From NCBI GenBank assembly GCA_900450595.1, contig UGGS01000001.1, forward strand, positions 992,001 to 1,056,000: a DNA stretch of 64,000 bases. Direction: 5' to 3'. Positions 45,403 to 55,914 of the stretch are shown piece after piece. The stretch is from [Flavobacterium] thermophilum (GTDB lineage: Bacteria > Bacillota > Bacilli > Bacillales > Anoxybacillaceae). The position numbers and the translations under genes are program-made. The notes under the pieces were generated by a model. The model saw nothing but the letters and a program-made list of their open reading frames with translations. It had not been told where the DNA came from and did not search any database. Within the stretch, counting starts at the first letter, position 1; each line of letters begins with the position of its first letter.

Positions 45403-46131
45403 TTGATTTATTTCCACCAAGTCAACAAATACTACGGCGATTTTCATGTGTTGAAAGACATTAACTTGACGATCAACCAAGGGGAAGTCGTCGTCATTAT
45501 CGGGCCATCCGGTTCGGGCAAAAGTACGCTCGTGCGCTGCATCAACCGGCTCGAGACGATCTCAAGCGGCGAATTGATCGTAGACGGCATCAAAGTGAAC
45601 GACAAACACATCAACATTAACGAACTGCGGCGCAATATCGGCATGGTGTTTCAACATTTCAACTTATACCCGCACATGACTGTTTTGCAAAACATCACGT
45701 TGGCGCCGCGCAAAGTGCTCGGCATGTCCGAAAAAGAAGCGAACGAGATCGCCATGTATTACTTGGAAAAAGTCGGAATCCCAGACAAAGCGAACGCCTA
45801 TCCGTCCGCGCTGTCCGGCGGCCAGCAGCAGCGCGTCGCCATCGCCCGCGGGTTGGCGATGAAACCGAAAATCATGCTGTTTGATGAACCGACATCGGCG
45901 CTGGACCCAGAAACGATCGGCGAGGTGCTCGATGTCATGAAGCAGCTGGCGAAAGAAGGGATGACGATGGTTGTCGTCACCCATGAAATGGGATTTGCCC
46001 GCGAGGTGGCCGACCGCATCGTCTTTATGGACCAAGGCCGCATTTTAGAAGAAGCGCCGCCTGAGGAGTTTTTCGCAGCGCCGAAAGAAGAACGGGCGCG
46101 CGTCTTTTTAAGCCGCATTTTAAACCATTAA
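45403..46131 (+). CDS. glnQ: glutamine ABC transporter ATP-binding protein
   Basis: 242 residues, from TTG 45403 behind AAAGGAGGGG. Walker [15 protein letters not shown]-loop [17 protein letters not shown], signature [17 protein letters not shown], Walker [15 protein letters not shown], switch [17 protein letters not shown] polar amino acid importer ATPase; glutamine is inferred from the B. subtilis order glnQ-glnH-glnM-glnP followed by glnK-glnL. Confidence 0.92.
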   Translation: MIYFHQVNKYYGDFHVLKDINLTINQGEVVVIIGPSGSGKSTLVRCINRLETISSGELIVDGIKVNDKHININELRRNIGMVFQHFNLYPHMTVLQNITLAPRKVLGMSEKEANEIAMYYLEKVGIPDKANAYPSALSGGQQQRVAIARGLAMKPKIMLFDEPTSALDPETIGEVLDVMKQLAKEGMTMVVVTHEMGFAREVADRIVFMDQGRILEEAPPEEFFAAPKEERARVFLSRILNH

Positions 46132-46159
46132 TTCCGGTCAATCAAAGGGGGTTTTGTTC

Positions 46160-47005
46160 ATGAGAAAGAAAGCATGGAAATGGTGGATCGCCGTCGCCTT
46201 GACGGCCTTATTGAGCGCTGTTGCGTTGACGGGCTGCAGCACGACGGACAAAGGGGAAGGCGGAACATCGTCAGAAAAAACGGAAGCGACCAATACGCTT
46301 GAAAAAATTAAACAACGCGGCAAGCTTGTTGTTGGCGTCAAATACGATCTGAACTTATTCGGATTGAAAAACCCGGAAACGGGCAAAGTCGAAGGATTTG
46401 ACATTGATATTGCCAAAGGGCTGGCGAAAAAAATTCTCGGTGATGAAAACAAAATTGAATTGAAAGAAGTGACGTCCAAAACGCGCATCCCGATGCTGAA
46501 CAACGGGGAAATTGACGCCATTATCGCCACCATGACGATCACCGAGGAACGGAAAAAAGAAGTGGATTTCTCGGATGTGTACTTTATGGCAGGCCAATCG
46601 CTGCTTGTGAAAAAAGACAGCCCGATCAACAGCGTGAAAGACTTGAAAAAAGGCATGACGGTCTTGACGGCGAAAGGATCGACATCGGCGGAAAACATCC
46701 GCAAAGCGGCCCCGCAAGTCAACGTGCTTGAATTTGAAAACTACGCGGAAGCGTTTACTGCATTGAAAGCGGGCCAAGGTGATGCGCTCACGACCGACAA
46801 CGCGCTGCTTTGGGGGATGGCCAAACAAGATCCGAACTATCGCGTCCTTGATGAAACGTTCACCGAAGAACCGTACGGCATCGCCGTCCGCAAAGGAGAC
46901 AAAGAACTGCTGCAAGTTATCAACGAATACTTGAAAGAAATTAAAGAAAACGGCGAATACGATAAGATCTACGAAAAATGGATCGGCAAAAAGCCGCAAC
47001 AATAA
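46160..47005 (+). CDS. glnH: glutamine-binding lipoprotein
   Basis: 281 residues. Signal peptide with lipobox ALTGCST near 25, then the SBP_bac_3 fold: KIKQRGKLVVGVKYDLNLFG, VEGFDIDIAKGLAKKILG, DAIIATMTITEERKKEVDFS, GMTVLTAKGSTSAENIRKA and DEPYGIAV-like TEEPYGIAVRKGDKELL. The start ATG at 46160 follows AAAGGGGG. A hairpin after its stop may raise its mRNA level relative to the permeases. Confidence 0.92.
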   Translation: MRKKAWKWWIAVALTALLSAVALTGCSTTDKGEGGTSSEKTEATNTLEKIKQRGKLVVGVKYDLNLFGLKNPETGKVEGFDIDIAKGLAKKILGDENKIELKEVTSKTRIPMLNNGEIDAIIATMTITEERKKEVDFSDVYFMAGQSLLVKKDSPINSVKDLKKGMTVLTAKGSTSAENIRKAAPQVNVLEFENYAEAFTALKAGQGDALTTDNALLWGMAKQDPNYRVLDETFTEEPYGIAVRKGDKELLQVINEYLKEIKENGEYDKIYEKWIGKKPQQ

Positions 47006-47015
47006 CAGGCGAAAC

Positions 47016-47041
47016 GGTGGGCGGAACAATATCCGCCCACC
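47016..47041 (+). other. intercistronic hairpin between glnH and glnM
   Basis: GGTGGGCGGA (47016-47025) pairs perfectly with TCCGCCCACC (47032-47041), loop of 6 nt and no U-run. Such hairpins often protect the upstream mRNA and boost binding-protein output. Confidence 0.6.
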
Positions 47042-47093
47042 TGTTTGCCCAAAGGACAGGCCATGAGTCAGCGAGGAAAGGAGGCGTTTAGCC

Positions 47094-47747
47094 TTGTTGC
47101 GCTATTCTATTTTAGTTGAACATTGGGATTTGTACATGCAAGGGTTTGGCCATACGATCAAGGCCAGCGTGCTGGCGCTGATCGGCAGCTTGGCCCTGGG
47201 GACTATCATCGCCATTTTCCGCATCGCGCCGATTCGCCCGCTCAATTGGATCGGAACGGCGTACGTGGAATTTATCCGCAACATCCCGCTTGTGTTGATC
47301 GTCTTTGTTTTTTTTATGGGCTTGCCCGCCGTCGGCATCCGGTTTGACTCGTTTACCGCCGGAACGCTCGGACTGATGGTGTATACCGCTGCTTTTATCG
47401 CCGAAGCGATCCGCTCGGGCATTCAAGCCGTTCCGAAAGGACAAATGGAAGCGGCCCGTTCCTCCGGATTGACCTACTTACAGGCGATGCGTTACGTCAT
47501 CTTGCCGCAGGCGGTGAAAATCGTCATTCCGCCGCTTGGCAACCAGTTCATCAACTTGGTGAAAAACTCTTCGGTGCTTGGCGTCATCGCCGGATTGGAT
47601 TTAATGTATTACGGCGACTTGATTTCCTCGAAAACGTTCGTCACCTTTGACGTTTATATTTTCGTCGCCTTGTTTTACCTCGTCTTAACGATCCCGCTCA
47701 GCCTTGGCGTCGGCTACTTAGAGCGCCGGCTGCTCAAGGCGCGGTAG
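47094..47747 (+). CDS. glnM: glutamine ABC transporter permease GlnM
   Basis: 217 residues from TTG 47094 after AAAGGAGG. HisMQ-family permease: YVEFIRNIPLVLIVFVFFMG near 60, and the EAA loop EAARSSGLTYLQAMRYVILPQAVKIVIPPLGNQ in two halves near 120-150. About five membrane segments. Confidence 0.9.
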   Translation: MLRYSILVEHWDLYMQGFGHTIKASVLALIGSLALGTIIAIFRIAPIRPLNWIGTAYVEFIRNIPLVLIVFVFFMGLPAVGIRFDSFTAGTLGLMVYTAAFIAEAIRSGIQAVPKGQMEAARSSGLTYLQAMRYVILPQAVKIVIPPLGNQFINLVKNSSVLGVIAGLDLMYYGDLISSKTFVTFDVYIFVALFYLVLTIPLSLGVGYLERRLLKAR

Positions 47748-47760
47748 GAAAGGAGGCCAA

Positions 47761-48414
47761 ATGATGGATTTTGCCGGTGCTTATGCGCCCGCCCATTTGA
47801 AGTTTTTGCTTCAAGGGTTTCTCGTCACATTGGAAGTGGCGTTCATTTCCATTGTTTTGAGTTTTATCTTCGGCATTGTCATCGGGGTCATTCGCTATAC
47901 GAAAATCCCAGTGTTTTCCCAGCTGCTCGCCGTACTGGTCGAAACGATCCGGAACTTGCCGCTGTTATTAATCATTTTCTTTACGTATTTCGCTCTTCCG
48001 GAAGTCGGATTAAAGCTGGATAAACTATATGCCGCCATTTCGGCCTTGGTCATTTTTGAATCGGCCATGTTGTCGGAAATCGTCCGCAGCGGCCTGCAGT
48101 CAATCGACAAAGGGCAAATCGAAGCGGCGCGCTCATCGGGGCTTACGTATGGGCAGACGCTATGGTACATCATTTTGCCGCAAGCGTTGCGGCGCATGGT
48201 GCCGCCGATCGTCAGCCAATTCATTTCTTTATTGAAAGATACGTCGCTTGCCATTGTCATTTCCTTGCCGGAATTGATGAACCATGCACAAATCATTAAC
48301 GGCCGCAACGTCAATTTTGTCATCCCGATTTTCATTCTTGTGGCGTTCATGTACTTTATCGTCAACTATTCGCTGTCGCTCGTTTCGCGCCGGTTGGAAT
48401 ACCGCCAGCGATAA
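47761..48414 (+). CDS. glnP: glutamine ABC transporter permease GlnP
   Basis: 217 residues, starting 13 bp after glnM behind AAAGGAGG. Same family as GlnM: LVETIRNLPLLLIIFFTYF, then the EAA motif EAARSSGLTYGQTLWYIILP and LRRMVPPIVSQFISLLKDTS. It ends in a strong terminator, so glnKL has its own promoter or depends on read-through. Confidence 0.9.
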   Translation: MMDFAGAYAPAHLKFLLQGFLVTLEVAFISIVLSFIFGIVIGVIRYTKIPVFSQLLAVLVETIRNLPLLLIIFFTYFALPEVGLKLDKLYAAISALVIFESAMLSEIVRSGLQSIDKGQIEAARSSGLTYGQTLWYIILPQALRRMVPPIVSQFISLLKDTSLAIVISLPELMNHAQIINGRNVNFVIPIFILVAFMYFIVNYSLSLVSRRLEYRQR

Positions 48415-48417
48415 GGA

Positions 48418-48457
48418 AACCGTATCCCCTTTTTTCAGCTGGGGCATACGGTTTTTT
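48418..48457 (+). terminator. terminator after glnP
   Basis: AACCGTATCCCC (48418-48429) pairs with GGGGCATACGGTT (48441-48453) with one bulge, followed by TTTTC. Confidence 0.85.
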
Positions 48458-48662
48458 CTTGCCATTCGCGGCACCGCTCGCTCCTTGAGCGTCCATTTCC
48501 ATCGCTCGTTGAGGCGTCAAAAGGGGAATGAATATTTTTCACGAAAATCACCCGTTGTTTCCGCTTTCCTGTTATATAATAGAATTGGAGATTCGTTCAC
48601 GACTTTCACAAAGGCGGTGACGTCCACTGACACCAGCAAAAAAAGAACCGCTTTGGCTTCTT

Positions 48663-49958
48663 TTGCTTTTGCTTTCGGCTGCCGCGTTTCTCGGTGAAAT
48701 GAAAATGAACCCGTTTGATAGCCCGTTTCGCGTCTCGCTCGGCAGCGCCGTCTTTTTTCTCGGGCTTGTCGCCTTTCGCTCCCTTTCGCCGCTTGTCATC
48801 GGCGCAAGCACCGGAGCAGCAGTCGTTGGATTTCGCGTCTTTCTGGACTCGTTGACCGGAGAAATGTCGACTTCTGAGAGTCTGCTGACCCATCTCCCGG
48901 CAGCGGGGTATTATATCAGCTTTTCCATGATGGCGTCTGCTGTTCGGTTTCGCCAGCGAATGGCCGCACCGATTCGAGCTGGAGTGGTTGGAGCGGCGCT
49001 CGACTTTTTTGCTAACGCCTGTGAACTAGGGATCCGGTATTGGATGGGGGAGCCGTTTGCCTTCAGCGGCCAAACAGTCATCGTCTTATGGTTATTCGCC
49101 ATTTTGCGCAGTTTCTGCGTGATTGGCGTTTACAATATGTGGGTGACGAAGCATGTCCGCTCGCTCGCTGAAGCGAGAAAGCAAGAACTCGAGCGGCTCA
49201 TGATGGTGAGCAGCGAATTATACGAAGAAATGTTTTACTTGCAAAAATCAATGGCTCTCATGGAAGACATGACGCGCCAAAGCTATGACCTTTACTCGCA
49301 GTTGATCGAACGAAAGCACGTTGAGCCGCGCGTCGCCCTGGAGCTTGCCGAACATATTCACGAGACGAAAAAAGATATGCAACGCATTTTCGCCGGCCTT
49401 TCTAAGCTTATCGGCCGCCAATCGGTGCGCGGGCGCATTTCGATTGCCGAACTGTGCGCCATGGTCATTCGCGCCAATGAAAAATACGCCAACTTATCCG
49501 GAAAAACGATCACATTTTTGTACAACGGCCATGTCGATCTCATGACTGACCAATTGTATCCGCTTCTTTCCGTGTTGAACAACTTGGTATCGAACGCCGT
49601 CGAGGCGATTGAGAAAACGGGCGCCGTCACTTTGCATGCACGTCTTCGCGGAAACGAGTTAATCATCGAAGTGGAGGATACCGGCCCCGGCATTGCGGCT
49701 GATGACATCACTTGGATTTTTCAGTCCGGATTCACAACAAAATACGACCGCCAAGGCAATCCGTCAACAGGCATCGGTCTTACCCATGCACGCGATATCG
49801 CCCAAACACTTGGGGGGCATCTACAGCTCGTCAAAAGCGAGCCGGGGCACACGGTGTTTCGTCTTGCCGTGCCGACAGCCCACCTCCTGCAAAGCACGTC
49901 GATCACAGCCAAAATGTCCGATCACGAGGCTGACCAGCAAGAAAATGCCGTGATGTAG
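48663..49958 (+). CDS. glnK: glutamine-sensing histidine kinase GlnK
   Basis: About 431 residues. The N-terminal 160 form several membrane segments (LGSAVFFLGLVAFRSLSPLV, IGASTGAAVVGFRVFLDSL, VIVLWLFAILRSFCVIGVY). The phospho-acceptor His is probably in LAEHIHETKKDMQRIFAGL; N-box LNNLVSNAVEAIEKTG; G boxes VEDTGPGIAADD and GIGLTHARDIAQTLGG. The first bases are ambiguous: a CTG at 48627 is in frame and better placed after AAAGGCGGTG, adding 12 residues. Partner of the regulator 49 bp downstream. Confidence 0.85.
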   Translation: MLLLSAAAFLGEMKMNPFDSPFRVSLGSAVFFLGLVAFRSLSPLVIGASTGAAVVGFRVFLDSLTGEMSTSESLLTHLPAAGYYISFSMMASAVRFRQRMAAPIRAGVVGAALDFFANACELGIRYWMGEPFAFSGQTVIVLWLFAILRSFCVIGVYNMWVTKHVRSLAEARKQELERLMMVSSELYEEMFYLQKSMALMEDMTRQSYDLYSQLIERKHVEPRVALELAEHIHETKKDMQRIFAGLSKLIGRQSVRGRISIAELCAMVIRANEKYANLSGKTITFLYNGHVDLMTDQLYPLLSVLNNLVSNAVEAIEKTGAVTLHARLRGNELIIEVEDTGPGIAADDITWIFQSGFTTKYDRQGNPSTGIGLTHARDIAQTLGGHLQLVKSEPGHTVFRLAVPTAHLLQSTSITAKMSDHEADQQENAVM

Positions 49959-50007
49959 GCAATGGCACCCATTCTGGAACTTCCAAAGAAAGGAGAGAAC
50001 AAAGGAC

Positions 50008-50907
50008 ATGGGGCTTCGCTTTTTTCTCATCGAAGACGATCGTGTCGTAAGGAAGATGTTGGAAAAGTTAATTGATGAATCCGAACTTGGCGAGGTGGTC
50101 GGCTGTGCCGAAGAGGGACTGCACGTTCGCGCGGCCGACTTGCTTCACGTGGATGTGGTGCTCATTGACTTGTTAATGCCGGGGCGTGATGGCATTCAGA
50201 CGATCAAGGCGTTGCGGGAAGAAGGATTTGCCGGAACCTTTATCATGATTTCTCAAGTTGAAAACAAAGAAATGATCGGCCAAGCCTATTTGCATGGCAT
50301 TGACACGTACATTCAAAAACCGATCAACCGCTATGAAGTGCTGTCCGTGCTGAAACGCGTCGCCGATCACATGTCCGCCGTCCGCTCGCTCGAGTCGATC
50401 CGCCAGGTGCTCAAAGGGTTTGAGACGCAAACGGCCGATGCCGCCGTCTCCAAACCGTCCGCCATTGAGCAACAGGCGCAACAGCTTCTGCTTCTTCTTG
50501 GCGTCGCCGGCGAGGCGGGCAGCGCGGATGTGCTTCTCGTGGTGCGCTGGTTGGCCGAGCAAGAAGCAAAAGGCCTTCCCGTCCGCGAACTGCCGCCGCT
50601 GAAAGAACTGTATGCAGGACTCGTCCAGCGGGAATACGGCCTGTCCCCGACTGAAACGGCCAAGGAAGCGCGGGCGATGGAACAGCGCATCCGTCGGCTC
50701 GTCTTGCAGGCGTTCACCCATCTCGCTTCCCTCGGCCTGACTGACTACACGAACCCGACGTTTGAGCATTTCGCACCTAGGCTGTTTGATTTCGGTGACA
50801 TCCGTCGACGGATGAAAGAGCTCGAACGCGGCCAAGCTGAGACGGAATGCCGGATGAATGTGCGGAAGTTTTTAACGGCTTTTTTTCTCGAGCTGAAGCG
50901 CGTCTAG
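50008..50907 (+). CDS. glnL: response regulator GlnL (YcbB-type)
   Basis: 299 residues behind AAAGGAGAG. Receiver: FLIEDDRVVRKML, phosphorylated Asp in VVLIDLLMPGRDGIQT, Ser in MISQVENKEM and Lys in YIQKPINRYEV. The C-terminal half (SADVLLVVRWLAEQEAKGLP, RRLVLQAFTHLASLGLTDYT, FGDIRRRMKELERGQ) is the YcbB DNA-binding domain peculiar to GlnL. In B. subtilis it activates glnT; no glnT follows here, and the repeats before glnQ suggest that the transporter is its target. Confidence 0.9.
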   Translation: MGLRFFLIEDDRVVRKMLEKLIDESELGEVVGCAEEGLHVRAADLLHVDVVLIDLLMPGRDGIQTIKALREEGFAGTFIMISQVENKEMIGQAYLHGIDTYIQKPINRYEVLSVLKRVADHMSAVRSLESIRQVLKGFETQTADAAVSKPSAIEQQAQQLLLLLGVAGEAGSADVLLVVRWLAEQEAKGLPVRELPPLKELYAGLVQREYGLSPTETAKEARAMEQRIRRLVLQAFTHLASLGLTDYTNPTFEHFAPRLFDFGDIRRRMKELERGQAETECRMNVRKFLTAFFLELKRV

Positions 50908-51186
50908 AAAGCTGGTGATTTAGTGAAGAAGGCTGATGGCCCCGCCTATTTTTCAATTAGAGAAACCTTGCCGGACGGGCTTGCGATTCTGATCCAACGC
51001 CGTTGATTTGCGCGCGACGCCCCGTTTTTCACTAGGCTTCTAGGGGTAGGGAATCCACCATCCCCTTCACTTCACGACCCGCAAATGCGAAAAACTTGGA
51101 ACTCGGGATGATGAAGTTGCGTTTCCTGTTAAATGGCCAGTCTTCTACATGATGATGGGGCTGCCTTTAGGACAGGTCAACCTTTT
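50908..51186. other. gap with no recognisable gene
   Basis: About 280 bp between glnL and a regulator relic. Short frames only, no ribosome sites. A hairpin-poor, degenerate-looking stretch that may be leftover sequence from deleted genes. Confidence 0.4.
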
Positions 51187-51405
51187 TCATTCCTTATGCC
51201 AACTGCGCCGCTCTTCGCTAGCAACGAATGAGGCAAAACAAACGACGCTCGCTTCGCTTGTGTCAGCCGCCTGGGCCAAATCCTTCGTCGTCATATTCGG
51301 CACGAGTTCGGCATGGTCGAGAATGTAGGCGGCTACCTTTTTTTCCGCCGGTGAAAACCGTTCCATTTGCTGTTTGATTTTCGCTAAAAGGCCGATTTCA
51401 TTCAT
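51187..51405 (-). pseudogene. RpiR/MurR-family regulator, N-terminal fragment
   Basis: MNEIGLLAKIKQQMERFSPA, then EKKVAAYILDHAELVPNMTT, KDLAQAADTSEASVV is the start of the HTH_6 domain of RpiR-type regulators. After SVV the frame turns to unrelated residues and stops at 72 codons. The second half of the HTH and the sugar-phosphate-binding SIS domain (about 200 residues) are missing. A deletion relic. Confidence 0.8.
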
Positions 51406-51495
51406 CTTATTCTCCCTTTCCGCACATCATTTTTCTTTCATCTTATCATGGAAAGCCCCCTGTGCTCCATACTAATAATCTTTAATAAAAAATAT

Positions 51496-51524
51496 TTGAT
51501 TTCGAGATATACATTTGTTATGAT
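51496..51524 (+). promoter_or_regulatory. sigma-A-type promoter of the yceI-like gene
   Basis: TTGATT (51496-51501), 17-bp spacer, TATGAT (51519-51524), 38 bp before the start codon. Confidence 0.7.
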
Positions 51525-51562
51525 AGTGGTGTGAATATGAATCATAAAGAGGAGGAAAAGCG

Positions 51563-52090
51563 ATGACAACATTCCAACTCGACAAAGCGCACAGCTCTGT
51601 CGCCTTCCAAGTAAGACATATGATGATCTCCAAAGCGAAAGGGGAATTCACCAACTTTGACGTTGAGGTCGAAGGCGACATCAACGAACTCGAGTCGCTG
51701 AAAGTCAAAGCGACGATCGATGCCGCCTCGATCGACACGAAAAACGCCGACCGCGACAACCATCTCCGCTCGGCCGACTTTTTCGATGTCGAGAACTATC
51801 CAACCATTACGTTTGTCAGTGAATCCGTGCGCAAGCTGTCCGACACGGAATATGAAGTGACCGGGAAGCTGACGATCCGCGGCGTGACGAGAACGGAAAC
51901 GTTCAAAGTCGAATACAACGGCCAAGTGAAAAACCCGCTCACCGGCGGCATCTCGGTCGGTTTTGACGTCGAAGGAACGATCAACCGCGAAGACTACGGA
52001 TTGGTATGGAACGTCGCACTCGAAACCGGCGGATTCCTTGTCGGGAAAGAAGTCAAAATCCTCGCGAGCTTTGAATTCGCTCTCAGCTGA
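51563..52090 (+). CDS. YceI-family lipocalin-like protein
   Basis: 175 residues behind GAGGAGGAAAAGCG. FQLDKAHSSVAFQVRHMMIS at the N-terminus, RDNHLRSADFFDVENYPTIT in the middle and TGKLTIRGVTRTETFKVEY are the conserved YceI beta-barrel landmarks. Family members bind polyisoprenoid chains; bacillar ones are cytoplasmic and of unclear role. No signal peptide here. Monocistronic, with its own promoter and terminator. Confidence 0.92.
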   Translation: MTTFQLDKAHSSVAFQVRHMMISKAKGEFTNFDVEVEGDINELESLKVKATIDAASIDTKNADRDNHLRSADFFDVENYPTITFVSESVRKLSDTEYEVTGKLTIRGVTRTETFKVEYNGQVKNPLTGGISVGFDVEGTINREDYGLVWNVALETGGFLVGKEVKILASFEFALS

Positions 52091-52103
52091 ACGACCAAGC
52101 AAC

Positions 52104-52135
52104 AAGCCCTTAGCCATTTGCGAGGCTAAGGGCTT
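52104..52135. terminator. bidirectional terminator
   Basis: AAGCCCTTAGCC (52104-52115) pairs with GGCTAAGGGCTT (52124-52135). It separates the convergent yceI-like and hydroxybutyrate dehydrogenase genes. Confidence 0.85.
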
Positions 52136-52143
52136 ATTGCGCT

Positions 52144-53812
<1,669 letters not shown>

Positions 53813-53897
53813 TCCCCCATCCGCTTGCTTTGCCCTTATTATACCATCGGACATCCGCGGCCGTCATACAACTCAAGAGCTTGCTCCTCAAAAAAAA

Positions 53898-53925
53898 GAG
53901 CCATCCGATCGAGATGGCTTTTTCG
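53898..53925 (-). terminator. terminator after the lipase gene
   Basis: AGCCATC (53899-53905) pairs with GATGGCT (53913-53919). T-runs on both strands (seven T on the minus strand), so it may be bidirectional. Confidence 0.8.
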
Positions 53926-53938
53926 CAAAATACTCGTT

Positions 53939-55192
53939 TTAAGGCCGCAAACTCGCCAGTTGCTCGGCAAGCCGCAAATAAAAGGCGCGAATATTAAATG
54001 ACGGATTCGGGTCAACGCCGATGACTTCCAAATGGTCGACGTTGTACGTCCCCATATCATTCCAAACTCCTTTTTTCAACGTCCCGTCATACGGCACGAT
54101 TCGATCGTTTGATCCACGCTTCGGACCGTTCATCGAAATGGTATTGACAATGCCGTCGTTCCCAAGCCAATGGCTGTCAATGCCAAGCGCCGCATTGCGG
54201 TACGAGCCGAGAAACGGGGCGCAGACAATCGCGCTGAATGCGTTCATTCCAAGTTCGGGATAATAGTTGCCTGTCAGAGCTCCTCGATACGTCCGTTCGG
54301 TAGAAAAGCTCAAATAATACGTATTCGGGCTGGCTTTCACCCATCGATTCAACGTCTCAGCCCCGGGAACGGATAAATCGTAGCGGGCGGTATCGGTCGA
54401 TGTCCAGACAGGGGAGCGCTTGAGCCGTTCAAAATAATGGTCGAACGATTCGCCTGGCTCGCGGCGCAGCCCCCATTGGTCGAGCTTAAAATCGTATATT
54501 TCGCTTGTGTACGGCGCGTTGCTGGCGACAGCCGCCGCTTCCAGCACCGCTTTTTGCAAGTCAAAAAAGCGATCGGTGAAATCAACCATGTTGACAAGCG
54601 TCGTCCCGTCATGAGGAGTGGCGATGGTCGTCACGCTCAACACAAAACGATGTCCGCCTTCAAACAACGGCGACAACGACACGTTGTGCTCCTTGGCGTA
54701 CTCCCGCTCTTCTTGGCTTCCGTTCTCCAGGAGCGAGACAAGCATACGGGCCGTCTGCCCTCCTTGGCTGTGGGCGATGATATGGACGCGGCCTCCTCTT
54801 TTCAATTCCGGCAGCAACCCCGGATACGTGCGGCCAAACCGCGCATGGCCGTGCTTCGCCGCATGGGCCGCGCCATAATCGACCGTTCCGCCGACAAGCT
54901 GGGCGTACGCTTCACACGCCCGGTCCCAGTTGCTCGAGAGCGGTCCGACCGCCAGCGTATACGTTCGATATCCGTTGTCGTTCAGCCATTGTTCGATATC
55001 GCCGCGTACGCCGCCCCAATACTTGAATCCAAGCATTTCCTCTCGCCCCCATCCGGTAAACCCATGGAGAAGCACGATGGGTGCATCATTGGCGCGTGGA
55101 GATGCCGCTTCCGTCCGCCCTCCCGGGACCGATAGGCCGAACACAAACCATAATCCGAGCAACACAACCATCACCCGGCAGTATTTCATCAT
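53939..55192 (-). CDS. lip: secreted thermostable lipase (family I.5)
   Basis: 417 residues. A signal peptide of about 28-29 (VMVVLLGLWFVFGLSVPGG) precedes the mature start ASPRANDAPIVLLHGFTGWG. The nucleophile Ser lies in AHSQGG (the Ala-x-Ser-x-Gly form peculiar to Geobacillus/Staphylococcus lipases, Ser113 of the mature enzyme), Asp in IDSHWLGNDGIV or PYDGTLK region and His in YNVDHLEVIG. Zinc-site residues fall in AAHAAKHGHARFGRT. Length, signal and sequence match the known thermophilic lipases. Start after GGAGGAG. It hydrolyses long-chain triglycerides outside the cell. Confidence 0.96.
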   Translation of the reverse strand: MMKYCRVMVVLLGLWFVFGLSVPGGRTEAASPRANDAPIVLLHGFTGWGREEMLGFKYWGGVRGDIEQWLNDNGYRTYTLAVGPLSSNWDRACEAYAQLVGGTVDYGAAHAAKHGHARFGRTYPGLLPELKRGGRVHIIAHSQGGQTARMLVSLLENGSQEEREYAKEHNVSLSPLFEGGHRFVLSVTTIATPHDGTTLVNMVDFTDRFFDLQKAVLEAAAVASNAPYTSEIYDFKLDQWGLRREPGESFDHYFERLKRSPVWTSTDTARYDLSVPGAETLNRWVKASPNTYYLSFSTERTYRGALTGNYYPELGMNAFSAIVCAPFLGSYRNAALGIDSHWLGNDGIVNTISMNGPKRGSNDRIVPYDGTLKKGVWNDMGTYNVDHLEVIGVDPNPSFNIRAFYLRLAEQLASLRP

Positions 55193-55355
55193 TCTATCCT
55201 TCTCCTCCCTCATATACTGAACCTCTTTGTTCATCGTTATCTGAATATTCTATTATATCTATCAAGCGATTCAATCCCGGCAATTGTCGGGTTTTTTCTG
55301 TGAGGAAAAGAGAAAAGCGCGCTTTTGTGCCGGCGCATTTCGTTTCCCGCCGACA

Positions 55356-55824
55356 ATGGAAGGTGGCTGCACTCTGGCATGGCAGCGTTCCATCACGGCC
55401 TCGTACGGATGGTTGGCTATTCTTCTTTCATGCGCGCTAGCCGCCGCGCCTACGTGGCTTCAGCGCTGCTTGCGTCTTGGACGGGGACGTATTTGGATTT
55501 GTATTTCGTGGGAAAAGGGCTGTATGCGTTCCCGAAACGGCCCTTTCCTTCTGTCTTTTCGATCGATATTTTCTTTACGGCCGTCGTTCTTCCGCTCGGC
55601 ACCGTCTTCTTTCTTGCCCTCATGGAGCGGCTTAGCCGCCTTGGGCGCATGGGGCTCATCGCTGCATTGTCGGCACATTGGCGGCCGCATTGGAGGCCAA
55701 AGCCGAGACGTACGGTTTGTTCACCCACACGGCCGAATGGAGCCATTGGTATTCAGTTGCCGGTTACGGTCTTTTTCTTTCAATAATATGGGAATTTTAC
55801 CGCCGATTCCAAACGGTGGACTAG
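55356..55824 (+). pseudogene. CBO0543-like membrane protein with two frameshifts
   Basis: Coding character moves through three frames: YGWLAILLSCALAAAPTWLQ (near 55400), then TYLDLYFVGKGLYAFPKRPF and DIFFTAVVLPLGTVFFLALM (55490-55630), then LEAKAETYGLFTHTAEWSHW and GYGLFLSIIWEFYRRFQTVD to the stop at 55824. Joined, these give a four-helix protein of about 155 residues like the CBO0543 family of bacilli. The first shift lies near 55465, the second near 55670. Not functional as read. Confidence 0.7.
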
Positions 55825-55914
55825 CACGAATGGCGCATAAAGGCAATGGCAGCGAGCAACGATAACGGGGAACAAACCGAAAAGACGAGCAGCTGCCGGA
55901 TAGGAGGAATCCGA

